DNA from: Malachius bipustulatus
Taxonomy: Eukaryota > Arthropoda > Insecta > Coleoptera > Melyridae
Assembly: GCA_910589415.1 (NCBI GenBank)
Contig: OU342632.1
Coordinates: 12,899,507 to 12,963,506 of the forward strand
Reading direction: 5' to 3'
Length of the DNA stretch: 64,000 nucleotides
Shown here: one piece after another, positions 31,188-43,304 of the stretch
How positions within the stretch are numbered: position 1 is the first letter of the stretch
How the letters are laid out: each line of letters starts with the position of its first letter
Notes under the pieces: generated by a model
Databases searched by the model: none
What the model saw: only the letters and a program-made list of their open reading frames with translations
What the model was told of the DNA's origin: nothing
Translations under genes and position numbers: made by a program

Positions 31188-33158
31188 ATGGGTGTAACCT
31201 TGTATCATTTCCCAATCAGTGGGCCTTCAAGAGCTGCCCTTTTGGTAATCAAGGTTCTCGGTTTGGATGTGGATATCCAAACACTGGACTTACTGAACAA
31301 AGATCAACTAAAACCAGATTTTCTAAAAGTAAGTTGTCAACTACCTAGTACCTAAGTTGGTAGGTACAGTAGAGGGAACCCAGTAGAGTCCCGCTAATCC
31401 GACCCCTCGCTAATCCGAATATCCTCATAGTCCGAACAGCCCCCCAAAATTCCAAAGAATTAAATTATCCTCGTAGTCGTAGTCCGAACAGTCGTCCAAA
31501 AATAACCTTATATGCCCGTATTCACAAACGATAATTTCCAAAATAATTACGTAATCAATTATCCCCATCTCATTCTATTGCAAAAAAACTGCATATCTCC
31601 ATCTCACTCATTTTAATAATTATGTAATTATTTAGGAAATTATCGTTTGTGAATACGGGCAATAATCCGAACAGCTAGCCGGCTGAACAAAATGTTAAGA
31701 ACTCCCAGGATATAAAAACGACCAAATGGAAAGAGGTGCATTCGATCAAGACAATTTTATTGTCTGTTATAGAGCTTGTTTCTGTCCGCACGGAGATCCG
31801 TGTTAATTCTTGGTTTAAGAGGGCCCAACTTCCGTTCATCCGACAGCATCCTCCAGACACTCCGGATGCAGCACACTGATGGACTGATGAGTTCCAGTAG
31901 AACGAAACACGTGTCTGTGCTTGATTTGGTACTCTGGAAGGCTCTGCTGTTGGATATTGGAAGCTCCTCTCGATTGGAGTTTCGGGCACTGCCAGCATGA
32001 CAACTGTTATGGGCGATGGAGTAATTCTCCGAACCCACCTAACAGGCTAGTAATTGCACTCTATGTGCTTTATACTCATTGACCTGCAATTCACTCTTTT
32101 ATGAATTAATCATTGAGTATACTTGCCTTCTGTCTTCTTCTTTAATAATTATACCAATTTCTTTTTTTTTATAGATAAACCCCCAGCACACAGTGCCAAC
32201 TTTAGTTGATGGTGATTTTGTTGTGTGGGACAGTCATGCCATTGGGCCTTACCTAGCAAGTGCCTATGCTAAAGATGACGTCCTATATCCGAAGGATCCA
32301 AAGAAAAAAGCAATTGTGGATCAGCGACTAAATTTTGATATAGGGACTCTATATCCAAGGCTACGAAAGATATTTGTAAGTATAGTAGAGTAGGTACTAG
32401 GCACTGAATTCTTTCACGTTATAAAGTAATATTTCACATTAAATTCTTTCGTTCAATATGATTTATATGTTAATAACAATATAGCTCGTCGCTTCAGAAT
32501 CAATCAGTGGGTCTTAAAATTTGAATTTCAACCATTAAGACTGATACCACGGTGGCGATAAAGCTTGCTGACTCATATTTAACTGAAACCTATTCTAAAC
32601 ATTTTACCAAACCTATTACTACATAAATAGAACTCGTCCTGCAGATCCGTATTTTCAGCCTTCGGAATGCATTTCATTAATATTCCAACAAATTATCAGT
32701 CATAATCGTACCTGTTGCTATAATATCATCCCTGATAATAATTGATAATTAATGGTAATAATTATTGTTCTAGTACCCAGTAGTTTTTCAAGGAGAGGAT
32801 CAAATATTTCAAGAGGACAAAACTGCCCTGGATGAAGCTTTGGGCTTTCTTGATGTGTTTTTGGAAGGAAACAATTTTGTAGCAGGTGATAAGTTGACAG
32901 TTGCTGATTGTGTTTTATCAGCTACAGTATCGTCGATTGCTGTAAGTCTTTATTTAGGTATTGCTTAAATTTTCTTCTGTAATTGAATTTTTGTTAATTT
33001 CATAGGCTATTGGATGGAAGTTAGAGCCATATGCTAATGTATCTAACTGGATCTCTAGATGTGAATTAGAAATACCAGATTACGCTAATGCAAATCAAGC
33101 AGGTGCTGATCAGTATGGTAAAATATTTCGCAAGAAGGTTGCTCCTGGACAGCTTTAA
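31188..33158 (+). CDS. Cytosolic glutathione S-transferase, epsilon/delta type
   Basis: Four coding exons, each starting and ending on codon boundaries: 31188-31328, 32175-32375, 32774-32941 and 33006-33158, giving 220 residues. The N-terminal thioredoxin-like domain has [13 protein letters not shown] with the likely catalytic Ser11, the glutathione-binding [20 protein letters not shown] with the cis-Pro after Val, and ends near residue 80. The helical C-terminal domain includes [13 protein letters not shown], the conserved GST N-capping region. These features, [19 protein letters not shown] and the length fit insect epsilon or delta GSTs, which conjugate glutathione to electrophiles and often metabolise insecticides. 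I lean to epsilon. The ATG context is AAAAATGGG. Intron 1 carries a MITE and a pogo-like remnant. Confidence 0.95.
31384..32038. mobile_element. Degenerate pogo/Tigger-like remnant in GST intron 1
   Basis: CAGTAGAGTCCCGCTAATCC and repeated CTAATCCGAA/AGTCCGAACAG boxes resemble pogo/Tigger termini. Reading continues after an inserted 147-bp MITE (31514-31660) with AATAATCCGAACAG. On the - strand, 31757-32038 has a weak hint of a transposase block ([12 protein letters not shown]), which I cannot confirm. Confidence 0.4.
31514..31660. repeat. 147-bp MITE, GCCCGTATTCACAAA family, copy 1
   Basis: The inverted ends GCCCGTATTCACAAACGATA and TATCGTTTGTGAATACGGGC extend about 26 bp. The interior is nearly the same as 34191-34337, which has the same length. 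It is non-coding. Confidence 0.88.
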
Positions 33159-35847
33159 AAATAGAATTTATGTTGACATATTGAATATTATGTGTATTTT
33201 TATATGAAAATGATTTTTTGTCTAATTTGTAATAAAAAAACTAACAAGAATTGAAGAATATTTACAAAGTGATAAATAACCTTACCTGCCTAAAGCAACA
33301 AATTTTCTGATTCTCTGATAACTAAGTATAAATAGAAGAGAGTCATAGAGACATTACTTAACTCAAAGATTAGGTCACTAAAGACATTGTCACAAACAGG
33401 CGAACTCGAATCATATCACATGGACATCTAGGGGTAGTTTTGTATAAATAAAGTTGGTATAAAGATGATTTGTGACGTCATGGTCAGTTTAGCTGACATG
33501 ATGTAGGTAAGTTGATCACTTACAATAATATTTCAAATTTGAACCATTTCCTGTCACATCGGTTTCTAGCGCATCCCTTCTCGTTTGTAGTATTTGTTTG
33601 GAACACTGTACTTCCACCTATCATGGGTAGGTAGGCCTACCCACTTACCCACCTCTACTAGATAGATTACCTTATCCAGGTACACTCCTAGGTGGAAATG
33701 CACCGGAACTTTCCTGTAATAAGACCCAATGAAAGGGAAATCATATGACCCATTGTAATTATCTGGAAATTCTGAGTTTGACAGATGAATTTATTTAATT
33801 TTGATCCCCGTGGTGACAATACTTCTTTCTAGCAACTGACTTTTTGACAAGCTCAGAAATTTGAAAATTCAAAATAAAGTGTGTCAAACATTAATTTAGT
33901 AACTCAGTAATACAAACTCACATAGGTGCTTCCGGCAATCTTGTATCAGACGGCCCTTGAAGGGAGAAAAACAATTCAAACTCAATAATTTAAAATCATT
34001 GGTTAATTATTTCATGGATACCTACTTACCCCAATAAATGCCTTCAAAAGCTGCGAAATTATTGATGCAGGCAGATAATTTACCGCATTATAACTATATT
34101 CAAGCAACGAAGGCATTTTCTAAACCAATTTCAGTTTCTCTGGTCAATATTTCTGGCATTTCCGTGCAAGATATTATTTATGACATTAATGCCCGTATTC
34201 ACAAACGATAATTTCCTAAATAATTACGTAATCAATTATCCCCATCTCATTCTATTGCAAAAAAACTGCATATCTCCATCTCACTCATTTAATTAATTAC
34301 GTAATTATTTAGGAAATTATCGTTTGTGAATAGGGGCATATGAATAATTAAATTTATGGAAACTTGACAACTTCCAAAGATCAAATCGTTCAAAAGAAAG
34401 TTTAAAAAGAGATAACCTAGCCGACATCTACTGTCAAAATTCATTGTTTATTGATAAAAATTTCAAGATTATACCAGGGAAATCAATTATTTTTCATGGC
34501 CTACCGCGGTCCGATAAAGTTATACAGTATATCTATTCATTGTAATTGAAAATACCACACCACTTGAGAAAAGCAAAGAAAATATCTGAGTCTACTTTTC
34601 TTCTTCTGAAGCAACCTTCCATGTCGGTTGTGGATAAAATGTTGTAAGATTCTGAAGAAAACCAATTCACATTTTTAGAATTTTTTATTTAAAAATAACC
34701 CATACAACGGTTGACTCTAACAAGATATAAATTATTTCATCTTTAAGGGCAGCAATATAATAATAATGAAACTTTCAGTATAAATTAGAATTGTAAAATA
34801 GAATTTTCCTAGCATCATTATACTTTAAAATTACATAAACATAATGAAATAGGAATATTCATAAAGGTGGAACTATAAATATGTAGCATACAAAAAGCCA
34901 ATATCTTCAATTCAATATAATCTGTTGTATCGAGCATATTGCACGATCAATGTTGTAAAAGGGATAAATTAATAGAAAATAAATAATATTTCCAAGTATT
35001 GGTTTAAAACCTTCAAATTATAATACATAATCATTAATAAGTAAAAATAATACAAAATTTGATTAATTTTATTCATCTTGGCAATAAACAAATCAGACTT
35101 CAATTTTAATTTTTATAAATGCAGACTCGGTTATATAAATTTGCAAAAACTCTGTGATGTACGTGATGATCTTGGCAGTCATTTTATTATTTTGTGTGAA
35201 TACTTTAATAATTATTATTACACACTCTAAAACCTAGTAGTTAAGACTTCTCAAAAAATTTCATATTAAGGACATATTATGGGATTTACTCATCAACCAT
35301 CTTAGTGTTCAAAATACCAAGAATTCAATGTGATAAGTTGAATATTTTTGAAGATTGTCTAACAGAATCTAACAGTGGATCTTAGACAGTGTTGTAGGAT
35401 TTGGAACATTAAAATTGAGCGAGAAGTCATATAATGGAGGTGAGGAATAAATTACGTGTATGAATTTTATTAGGAGCAAATAGAAGCCTGATTCTGACTT
35501 TTGCGAATTAAAACATACATATAAAAATGTCTTGCAGCGTTGTCAGTTAATGAAGTGGTTACAACATCAACCATACTTAAAAAAAAATTCAAAGTGTTAC
35601 ACTGCATTAAAGTCTTGCTATACAGAAGCACATAAAACAGTACATGTTTCACCTCGTACACCTTGATGAACTGAAAACGCTACTGTACGATGGCCATCTT
35701 CCTATCTGACGTAATTAACTTATAGCTATCCCAATTCAATTATCATAAACTTAACAAAATCTGGCCGTATGTACACAACACTTCGCTAAGTGATAACAAG
35801 AAGGCTACAGTGCAGCCGTTCCGTTTACTGAAGGTTCAGTCTGCTCA
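33159..35847. other. Intergenic DNA between convergent GST and capping-protein genes
   Basis: GST transcription ends here from the left (AATAAA near 33230) and capping-protein transcription from the right. Apart from the MITE at 34191-34337 I see no gene. Confidence 0.5.
34191..34337. repeat. 147-bp MITE, GCCCGTATTCACAAA family, copy 2
   Basis: Same length and orientation as the copy in GST intron 1, with only scattered differences, one of them in the right end (GAATAGGGGC instead of GAATACGGGC). The flanks do not show a clear target duplication. Confidence 0.88.
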
Positions 35848-38800
35848 TCATTGCTTATTTAGTTCTTTGCCAATACTGTACGACACTATTTTATTCCAAT
35901 CGATCTTTGTACGTGTGACTGGAAGCAATCGGCGCAACGCTTTGAATGTCGTATCTGACATTGTCTGGTAGTTTTCAGATATTGCCGTCTGGTAGAGATT
36001 TTCCGCCGCCTCAATTATTTGAACTATTTCTTTAGCAGTTTGGACCTCACTTGTTACAGTGACAGTTTCTTTAATTTCTTTTGAACTTACTAATTGAACA
36101 TTTCCTTCCTCGTAATAGTGCACCTGCACTTTCAACACACCTGCAATTGTAATATGTAGAATTTATACAATTAATTTTATACAATCAATAAAAACAAATA
36201 CCTTTAACATCTGCTAGAGAATTGCCGTTAATAGTAATCGACCATTGAGATCGCCATCTCCCATTCCAGAAGTTCTTAGGTTGGTACTGGTGATCTTCGA
36301 TACAGGCAGTCAGTGTAATTATTCCGCTTGCGTTCTTGCCTACCACACTGCATACACCGTCTTTGTAATGGCTTCTGGTGTAATTTATAAATTCAGTATC
36401 TAGAGCGGCTCTCCATGGTTCGGCAGTCGCATCAGGCGTGTATGGTTGGTAATCTGATGCTTCTTTCCTCAGGTGGTCATATCTAAACAATATTATAAAA
36501 AATAAAATAAAATTTTGGATAGGTTTTGCATTAAAAAGGTTGGTATCATAATTTTAGAGAATATAACTAGTACCTCATGTCACTTGACAACACGACTGCG
36601 AATTATTAAAGTTAATGACATATAAATAAAAAATATACAGGGTTATTCACAGTATACTTGAATTCATCCTTCATTTTAGAGCAAAATTGTATCAGACTAT
36701 TTTAAAGGCCCTTGTACTATGATGGACTCACCTGCAAAATGGGAATAATTTTTATTCGGAAAATTTAAAGGTATTTTGAAACACGTTTTCTAAAACAGCA
36801 TTTTTATTTTACAAATTTTAGAAAACGTTTGCAAAATACCTTTAAATTCTCTGAATCAAAATTATTCGTATTTTGCATGTGAGTCCATCATACAAGGGCC
36901 TTCAAAAAAGTTGATACAATTTTGCTCATGAATCGGGGAGATAATATTAGCATGATGTTAAAATTTGCATGGGATTTCCTATGGACGGTCATTATAAATA
37001 TAACACATCTAACTTGAATTTAGTAACATACAACAGAACCGCTTAATGGATTTCCGTCCATTAAACAAAACAAAATTCATGATTTTCACGCGTATTTATT
37101 TATTACAAAATGCGACGGTATTCCCGCTGATCTTAGCTTAGGTGACTTGTATGAAACACCTACACAGTATTGATATTGATATCGAGGGTGTCAGATGCGC
37201 TGCGACCTATTACAGATCTATTGTGCCCCCTCTTCTCTGCTTCTTTGGAGTATATTCCCTTCATTGAAGCAGCCTCTCCAACTCCACTTCCCTTAGGAAT
37301 TTAAGGATTTGAAGGGGATCAAGGCCGGGCAAAGCCCCCCCCCCCCCCCCCCCCCCCGTTGAGCTGGTGTTGGCCCAGAACATCGTTTCTTTCGCGTTCT
37401 AGTGCTTCGCAGTTCATCAATAGGTGACGAGGCGTCTCGTTTTCTTCCCTGCAGAGTCTGCAAACGCCATCTTTTTCTATACCAAGTTTCCTCAGGTGTT
37501 CATTGAGCTTGCAATGACCTGTTAGGAATCCTGTTAGCATTCTGAGACTTCCTTTGTTGAGGGTCAGGAGTTTTCTTGACCTTTCTCGGTTAAAGTTCCC
37601 GAGGAGCTCCTTGGATTGTCTCAATCCTGAGAGGTTATTCCAATGGATTTCTCTCAGTTTTTCTTCTTCCTTCCGAAGTTCTGCCTTGAAGAACGTGTCT
37701 TCGAGGCTACAGAATGGTTCTGGTTCTATAAAGCGTGTCGATGCTCCTTTTCTTGCCATGAGTTTGTTTCCCTCAATCCCAGTGTGTCCTGGTATCCAGT
37801 TGAGTTCACTTACACAGTAGCAGGACTCAGACCTAAGACCACCCTGCTGGTCCTGCCACCGAGGAAATCAAAAACAAACCTAATAGTAGGCATAATTTCT
37901 TACAACATTTTGCCTGCTTCTTTTCCTACAGTGAATGAAATATTAAAAATAAAATAGTATTTGTTTTCAACCCAACATCATCAAATCCCAACTGTAGTGG
38001 TACTTACTAGTTACAGTCTTTTTCTTTTGGTTTTCGTCATTTGTCAATTGCTTTTCCTAATTTGTCAAATGCTTTTCCCATTTATGAAACATCAGTGTGT
38101 GATTTTTCAATTGAAATTCCTCTTTTGTCAAATGAGATTCCTTTATATCAAATGCTTTTCCAATATTTATGATACTGTCATTGCACGTAAATAGGAAAAG
38201 CAATTGACATAAAGTGAAACTGATTTGACATAAAAGGAAATTGATTGATAAATCAATGACTACAATCGTTGATAGATAGAAAAATAAGAAAATCATTTGA
38301 CAAATAAGGAAAAGTAATTGACAAAAGAGGAAAACCAAAAGCAAAAGACTGTATTATATTTTTATCAAATTTATTCTGCGAACAAATGGAAGCATAATTT
38401 AGGCAGACTTTGAAAAAAATTAATACCGAGATTGAATCTGTAAAACTGTACACTATCAGATATGTTTCATTTCACAGTTTTACAGATTCAATCTTAGACA
38501 TGAATTCTTTTTTATAAAGCCTGCCTAAATTACATTTTCATTTGCTCACAGGGTAGTTACTGAGTTGCTCATTGTCATTACAGTTGCCAAACAATGCTAC
38601 AGGTACCAAGAAAGTTTCCTAATTGTAACCATGAAATTAAGGATTTTTTTATACGATTTATTTTTATATCGGCCATGATACATAGGTAGGTAGTAAAAAT
38701 GGCGGATGTATGGGAAAACAATGGTAAGTCAAAGTTATATTTCAAAATCCCCGAAGTTGAAATACATCTCTTTTCCCAAAAAATTTTAGTTTTGACTTAA

Positions 38801-41800
38801 TTATTCCATTTTACACATTATACAGTCTTTTGCTTTTGGTTTTCCTCTAGTGTCAATTGCTTTTGGTTTTCCTCTTGTGTCAATTGCTTTTCCTAATTTG
38901 TCAAATGCTTTTCCCATTTATGAAATGTCAGTGCGTGATTTTTCAATTGAAATTCCTCTTTTGTCAAATGAGATTCCTTTTATATCAAATGCTTTTCCAA
39001 TGTTTATTATAATGTTTGACACAAAGTGAAACTGATTTGACATAAAAGCAACTTGATTGATAAATCAATGACTATAATCATTGATAGATAGAAAAATAAG
39101 AAAATCATTTGACAAATAAGGAAAAGCAATTGACAAAAGAGGAAAACCAAAAGCAAAAGACTGTAATAAGTGCATTCCACTGAGAAATGAATTAAATACC
39201 ATTTCTTTACGACTATTAAATTAATTCATTGTAATGCTGATTTCTGTTTAATAATGACGTACATTCCTCATGTGGCAAGAATAAAAATTTTGCATTCACA
39301 CAGTTAAGTCAATCACAGTTCAGTCGGTGAAGTAATGAAAAAAAAAATTACCCCTAATAGTCAATCACAACTTTCAGAAACAAGAAAACACTGCCTTCAT
39401 AGCACTGGAAAGACACATATTATAAAAGGTTAATTACATGAACACCTTCGAAGAGAAAACGAAACAACACGATCGTACTTCATTAAGTCATATTTTCACT
39501 TGGCACTGCCGCGAGATCACGTGGCCAGTGGGACGGCAGCCAGGTCGTAGCAGCTGTAAGCGCGATTAGACATGCTTGCCTTTGGCTAGTAATGTGATCC
39601 CTTAAAAAGTATAATATTTGAAAAGCTGTGGGTATGATGATTTTTGCATAAAATCGTGCAGAAAATAGCATTTTCACCTTACGGAGAATGGCCATTATTT
39701 TCTTGGACGTTCCAACACTCACCTACGGCTTGGGTTGAAAGTTTTGTCTTCATGAATAATGCCCATCATTCTTCGCTCGTTGAAGAATACATATACCCTC
39801 GCATATACCATATATAAAAGAGTAACTTTTTTATATTCCTTCCTTGTGCACTTTACCCATTTCATGCTTTTTTTGACTTATACCTGTCTATTTTATGTAT
39901 TATTTGATAGAGATTTCATTTAAAACCCACAATGCAATATATTATCGCCTAGGGCTTCCTTTCATGGTGGCTCTTTGATGGTGAGGACTAAAATTTAGTT
40001 CAGGTACAGACAGAACATGCCTATAATCCTTGATCAAAATTGTTGGCAGTACTAAAAAAGGAATTTCGGAGAAGCAGCAAGCAGAAATTTATGTTTTGTT
40101 GATACATTGTGGACATCTTAGAACAATATACAGGGTTACATAATTAATAGGACACAGTAGGAAATTAGTTGGCCACATATTATTATTTAGCCAAAAATGA
40201 TGGGACATTCATCATGTCATTCATGTAATTTTTCTCTTGTCAACTCTTGCTAAAATTACAGTTTATTATTATTATCTAGATTTTTTTTTACTTGTAAAAC
40301 ATCGAGTTTATGAATGAAACATAGACAAATAAGTTGCAAAATCTCTGTATCTCTGCAAAAGCCCTGTATCAAAATTTTACAATAGTGAAAAAATAAGGCG
40401 CAGGAGAAAGTTGGGGGGTCAACGTATTTGACAACCCTCGTTTCCTCAGCTCGTGCTTCGATTCTCTATGAACAAAATCCAGCAAAAAGTGTGTTGTTAT
40501 GAGAAAGAAATTTGTGCAAAAGTTCTACTGAATATCTTGAAAAGCAACGGGAGATATTAATAAAAAGTTTCTTTCCAAATTTAACTTTGACACCCTATAT
40601 CTTGAAAAAGAGACGTCTATATGAAAAATGGCATGAGGAAAGTTCCAGTATTTTTTGCCAAATTATCTATGGCGAAGAGCTTGACCTACTAATTTCTAAT
40701 ACCCTGTATAAATCAAATGCTCCATTTATTTGACAGGATTCATGTTAATGCAAGACAATGTTGGGCATCATATTGCATAAACCTTTCCTTATAACCTTAT
40801 CTAGAAACAGTAAAAATCCTCCAACCTCCAAGATTATCCACAATTATGCGGGACACATGAATTGTTTATGTTTACAACACCGATTTTGTAAACAGCATGT
40901 TAAGCATGTCAGCAGGTCAATATAGATATTGATAAAAGTTGAATTGGTTTTTCAAATAACAATTATTTTTCAATTTAATTTTGCATTACAAGTACATAAT
41001 ATATTTTTGGTGGTTTTTCTAACGAAAATGTAATTTTTTTTTAATGGTCTTACTACATTCATTCAATCCAAATATCATGGTGTTTCATGAAAGTGAAAAA
41101 TAGAAATATGTTGTATGATGCACAAATACAATCACTGTAGTATGAATGCACCTACACTTCTTTTATTGCATTGTATTTTTACAAAACATGAAAGTAGGTA
41201 TTTTAGCTCGAAACTCCCAATCACTGAAGCTGTTAGGCTTATTGCGAGGTTAATTGTATCCTCTCACATTTAGACGTCAGTTATTAAAATTTAACAGTAT
41301 GTTAACCAAGGTCTTCTCTGTAGACAGATATCTGGGGCCGAGTGGTCCCCGGACTGCCTAGAGACTTAGCGAGATCATGAAAGTGTTGGGCTCTAAAATA
41401 TAAAATGTTACAATTTTACATAGAAATTTGTCTCATCTTCACTGCATGGAGTTTACATAATATACTAGTTCATCTCGTAGATTCCAATCTTATTTAGGTG
41501 ATTTCTTAAATGGCAGTGTCTACTGTACACAGAGAGAAGTCCCACTCCCACCATAATCCAGATAATTAATAAGGATGTTCTGTTGAAAATGATTCAGTAC
41601 ACCTTGCAGAAAAACTTTCCAACTGAGACAGGTTTGCAGCTAGGGGCACATAAAATATTTTTTCAAGCAACCAAAGTCTACTCAAAACTTTCAGTAGGTA
41701 TTTACACATCAAGACCCCTTCCCCTTAGTCTTAGATACTTGAATAGTGGGCCTTTTTTTGCAACACCACTTGCTGTTGCCTAGTCCTGTCAGTCATTTAT

Positions 41801-43304
41801 CCGCAGTTATATAATTTGAGTTCTATTCTCGGTTCCGGTTTTATTATATTTTGTGTTTTGTACACCTACCTACCTTTTTTGAATACTTAAGTATAATTTT
41901 ATAGAGATTTTGGTAAATATTTACATCCATGTATTCTAAGTTCCATCAATTTTTTCCAGACCGAGGAGCGAAATAGGGGTGCTGGGTGGGTAAGAAGCTA
42001 AAATCGGCCATTGCAAACTAATATTAAGGTCAGAACTAAGGCCTCTTTGAGACTAAGGTCGAATTGCTATTTTTTTCTTCACTTTCAGGGCAAGGAATAT
42101 CTTCGAGATTATTAGCACGATTATTATTTTGATATTTGCATTTATTTTGCATTTGCATTCCAAAAAACGTGACATCAATCCCTGTAGTCTGGATACGATA
42201 TGAGAAAGCGGAAATAATGCGGGTCCTGCTCTGTACGCTTCAAATCGGTTGGCATTGTCGTCAAGTTGTTACTTCCCACACTCGACGTATTTATTCGCGA
42301 TTCTCGCCAGGACCGGACTCTGAAAACGTATTTTTAGTGCCGGTTTTTTTGGCTAACCATGAATTTGCAAAGCAAATGAATACCTTCCTGGTGTTACTAC
42401 AGGTATGTTCTCCACCCCTATAGAGGTGCCATAGTGAAACTGTAGGATACGCGGATGTAAATAATGACCAAGACTTTAAATAAAAACAATACATATTTGA
42501 AAACACAATTAAAACATTTAGGCCCGTATTCATCAATAAATATAACCCCTACGGTTATATTTTGGAACATGTCATTGGTTTAAACTTCGTAGCGTTCGTA
42601 GGCTTTGAGAATTAGACCAATCAGCTGTCAGAAAATTCAAAATATAACCCCAGAGTTATATTTTGAAGTTTGATGAATACGGACATAAGAGAAATTATAG
42701 ATAGACGCTGGTTCCTCTTGTGTACAACAGATTTTGTTAAAATTCTCTCTTATCTACCTCTTAAAAGCCTGATTCCCTGTTTGTCAAACAAAATGCAGCA
42801 AGAGCTGTTGAAGTATTTGACTCCGTCCCTCATATAAATGTGGCCCCTTTACTTGCAGTCGAACAACAATATTTATCATTTCCTATTCACCAACTTAGGT
42901 CTCTAAATCTAAAATATACTGTTAGGTAGGCGCTTGCAGTATGAATAGTCATAAGATACAGTAAGGAAGAGGTTTAAAAATTAGAAATTGGTGTTTCTAG
43001 GTTCATCATACCTGAAGCTCTGTTTGCTCCGAGGGTCGAAGAACCTGTTGCTCCCTAAGTCGTTGTATTCCGTGATAAGCACCAAGTGGTCAGCGTTCTC
43101 TATCCTAACGGGGGTCAGTTGATCCTTATTGTATTGGGCGAAAGCCCCGCTGGCCCCCTCCTTCAGTAGGTCATCATTGTTCAGCAACTTACGGACGTCG
43201 TTGAACACTTCGTTGAATTCTCCGGGTGGCGAGTGCAGCAGAAAATCGGACACTATCCGCACCTTTTCCTGGTCGGTTATAACATCGTCTCCATCGGACG
43301 CCAT
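35848..43304 (-). CDS. cpa: F-actin capping protein subunit alpha
   Basis: Three coding exons on the - strand (43304-43012, 36482-36202 and 36140-35848) join in phase to 288 residues, against about 286 in vertebrates. Diagnostic blocks are [64 protein letters not shown] and the C-terminal [31 protein letters not shown] region. It pairs with the beta subunit and caps actin filament barbed ends in the cytoplasm; the last helix (about 260-288) is the flexible actin-binding tentacle. The start MASDGDDV (ACAATGGCG) matches the family length. An in-frame ATG 117 bases upstream would add a poorly conserved extension and I do not use it. The first intron is 6.5 kb and full of transposon fragments. 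Confidence 0.96.
36638..36990. repeat. Palindromic MITE-like element, copy 2
   Basis: It starts CAGGGTTATTCAC after TA. The arms fold on TACTATGATGGACTCACCTG and the reverse of GCATGTGAGTCCATCATACA. The right terminal repeat seems lost after GGACGGTC. It is related to 348-777. Confidence 0.7.
37140..37830 (-). mobile_element. Non-LTR retrotransposon 3' fragment (RNase H to zinc-finger tail)
   Basis: On the - strand the reading (37759-37319) starts within an RNase H tail ([11 protein letters not shown] just upstream, joined abruptly to LMARKGAST) and continues through [31 protein letters not shown] and a CRLC ... H ... C zinc-finger-like end. It matches the fragment at 53221-54342, including the 3' untranslated part (CACAATAGATCT and AGGTCGCAG). 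This tail is typical of RNase H-bearing non-LTR elements such as the I/R1 group. A 23-base C run interrupts the end of the frame. It is a dead fragment in the capping-protein intron. Confidence 0.75.
37335..37357. repeat. Run of 23 C
   Basis: An uninterrupted homopolymer of C on the + strand (G on the coding strand of the non-LTR fragment). Its length may be unreliable in the assembly. Confidence 0.9.
38014..38351. repeat. TIR element with internal iterons, copy 1 (338 bp)
   Basis: The ends CAGTCTTTTTCTTTTGG and CCAAAAGCAAAAGACTG are inverted and TA-flanked. Both arms hold repeated boxes of the type TTTGTCAAATGCTTTTCC. It is non-coding and lies in intron 1 of the capping-protein gene. Confidence 0.85.
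38376..38551. repeat. Fold-back element between the two iteron elements
   Basis: Inverted blocks GAGATTGAATCTGTAAAACTGT and the matching ACAGTTTTACAGATTCAATC surround a short loop. Outer arms (AATTTAGGCAGACTTTG, CAAATGGAAG) pair with GCCTGCCTAAATTAC and CTTTTCATTTG-like sequence. A diverged relative lies at about 55979-56180. Confidence 0.75.
38823..39163. repeat. TIR element with internal iterons, copy 2 (341 bp)
   Basis: The ends CAGTCTTTTGCTTTTGGTTT and AAACCAAAAGCAAAAGACTG are perfectly inverted and TA-flanked. It is collinear with 38014-38351 in the same orientation, with one extra TTTTGGTTTTCCTC block near the left end. Confidence 0.88.
39170..40128. other. Intron sequence, nothing recognised
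   Basis: Part of capping-protein intron 1. The open stretch at 39483-39722 on the - strand has no recognisable domain. Confidence 0.4.
40131..40706. repeat. Diverged TA-flanked inverted-repeat element, 576 bp
   Basis: The left end CAGGGTTACATAATTAATAGG and the right end, reversed, CAGGGTATTAGAAATTAGTAGG are imperfect inverted copies with TA on both sides. No clear coding sequence is present. Confidence 0.6.
40709..42520. other. Intron sequence, nothing recognised
   Basis: Remaining part of capping-protein intron 1. The short open stretches at 41583-41783 and 42136-42423 carry no recognisable domain and are not supported as exons. Confidence 0.4.
42521..42684. repeat. MITE of the CCGTATTCA superfamily
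   Basis: GGCCCGTATTCATCAATAAA and the right end TTTGATGAATACGGAC are inverted, and inner arms AATATAACCCCTACGGTTATATTTTG fold as well. The ends resemble the 147-bp MITEs but the interior differs. Confidence 0.7.

Noticed and set aside
38014..39163. Regular short repeats as a CRISPR-like array
   Set aside because: They are boxes inside TA-flanked inverted-repeat elements in an animal intron; spacing is irregular and there are no spacers or cas genes.
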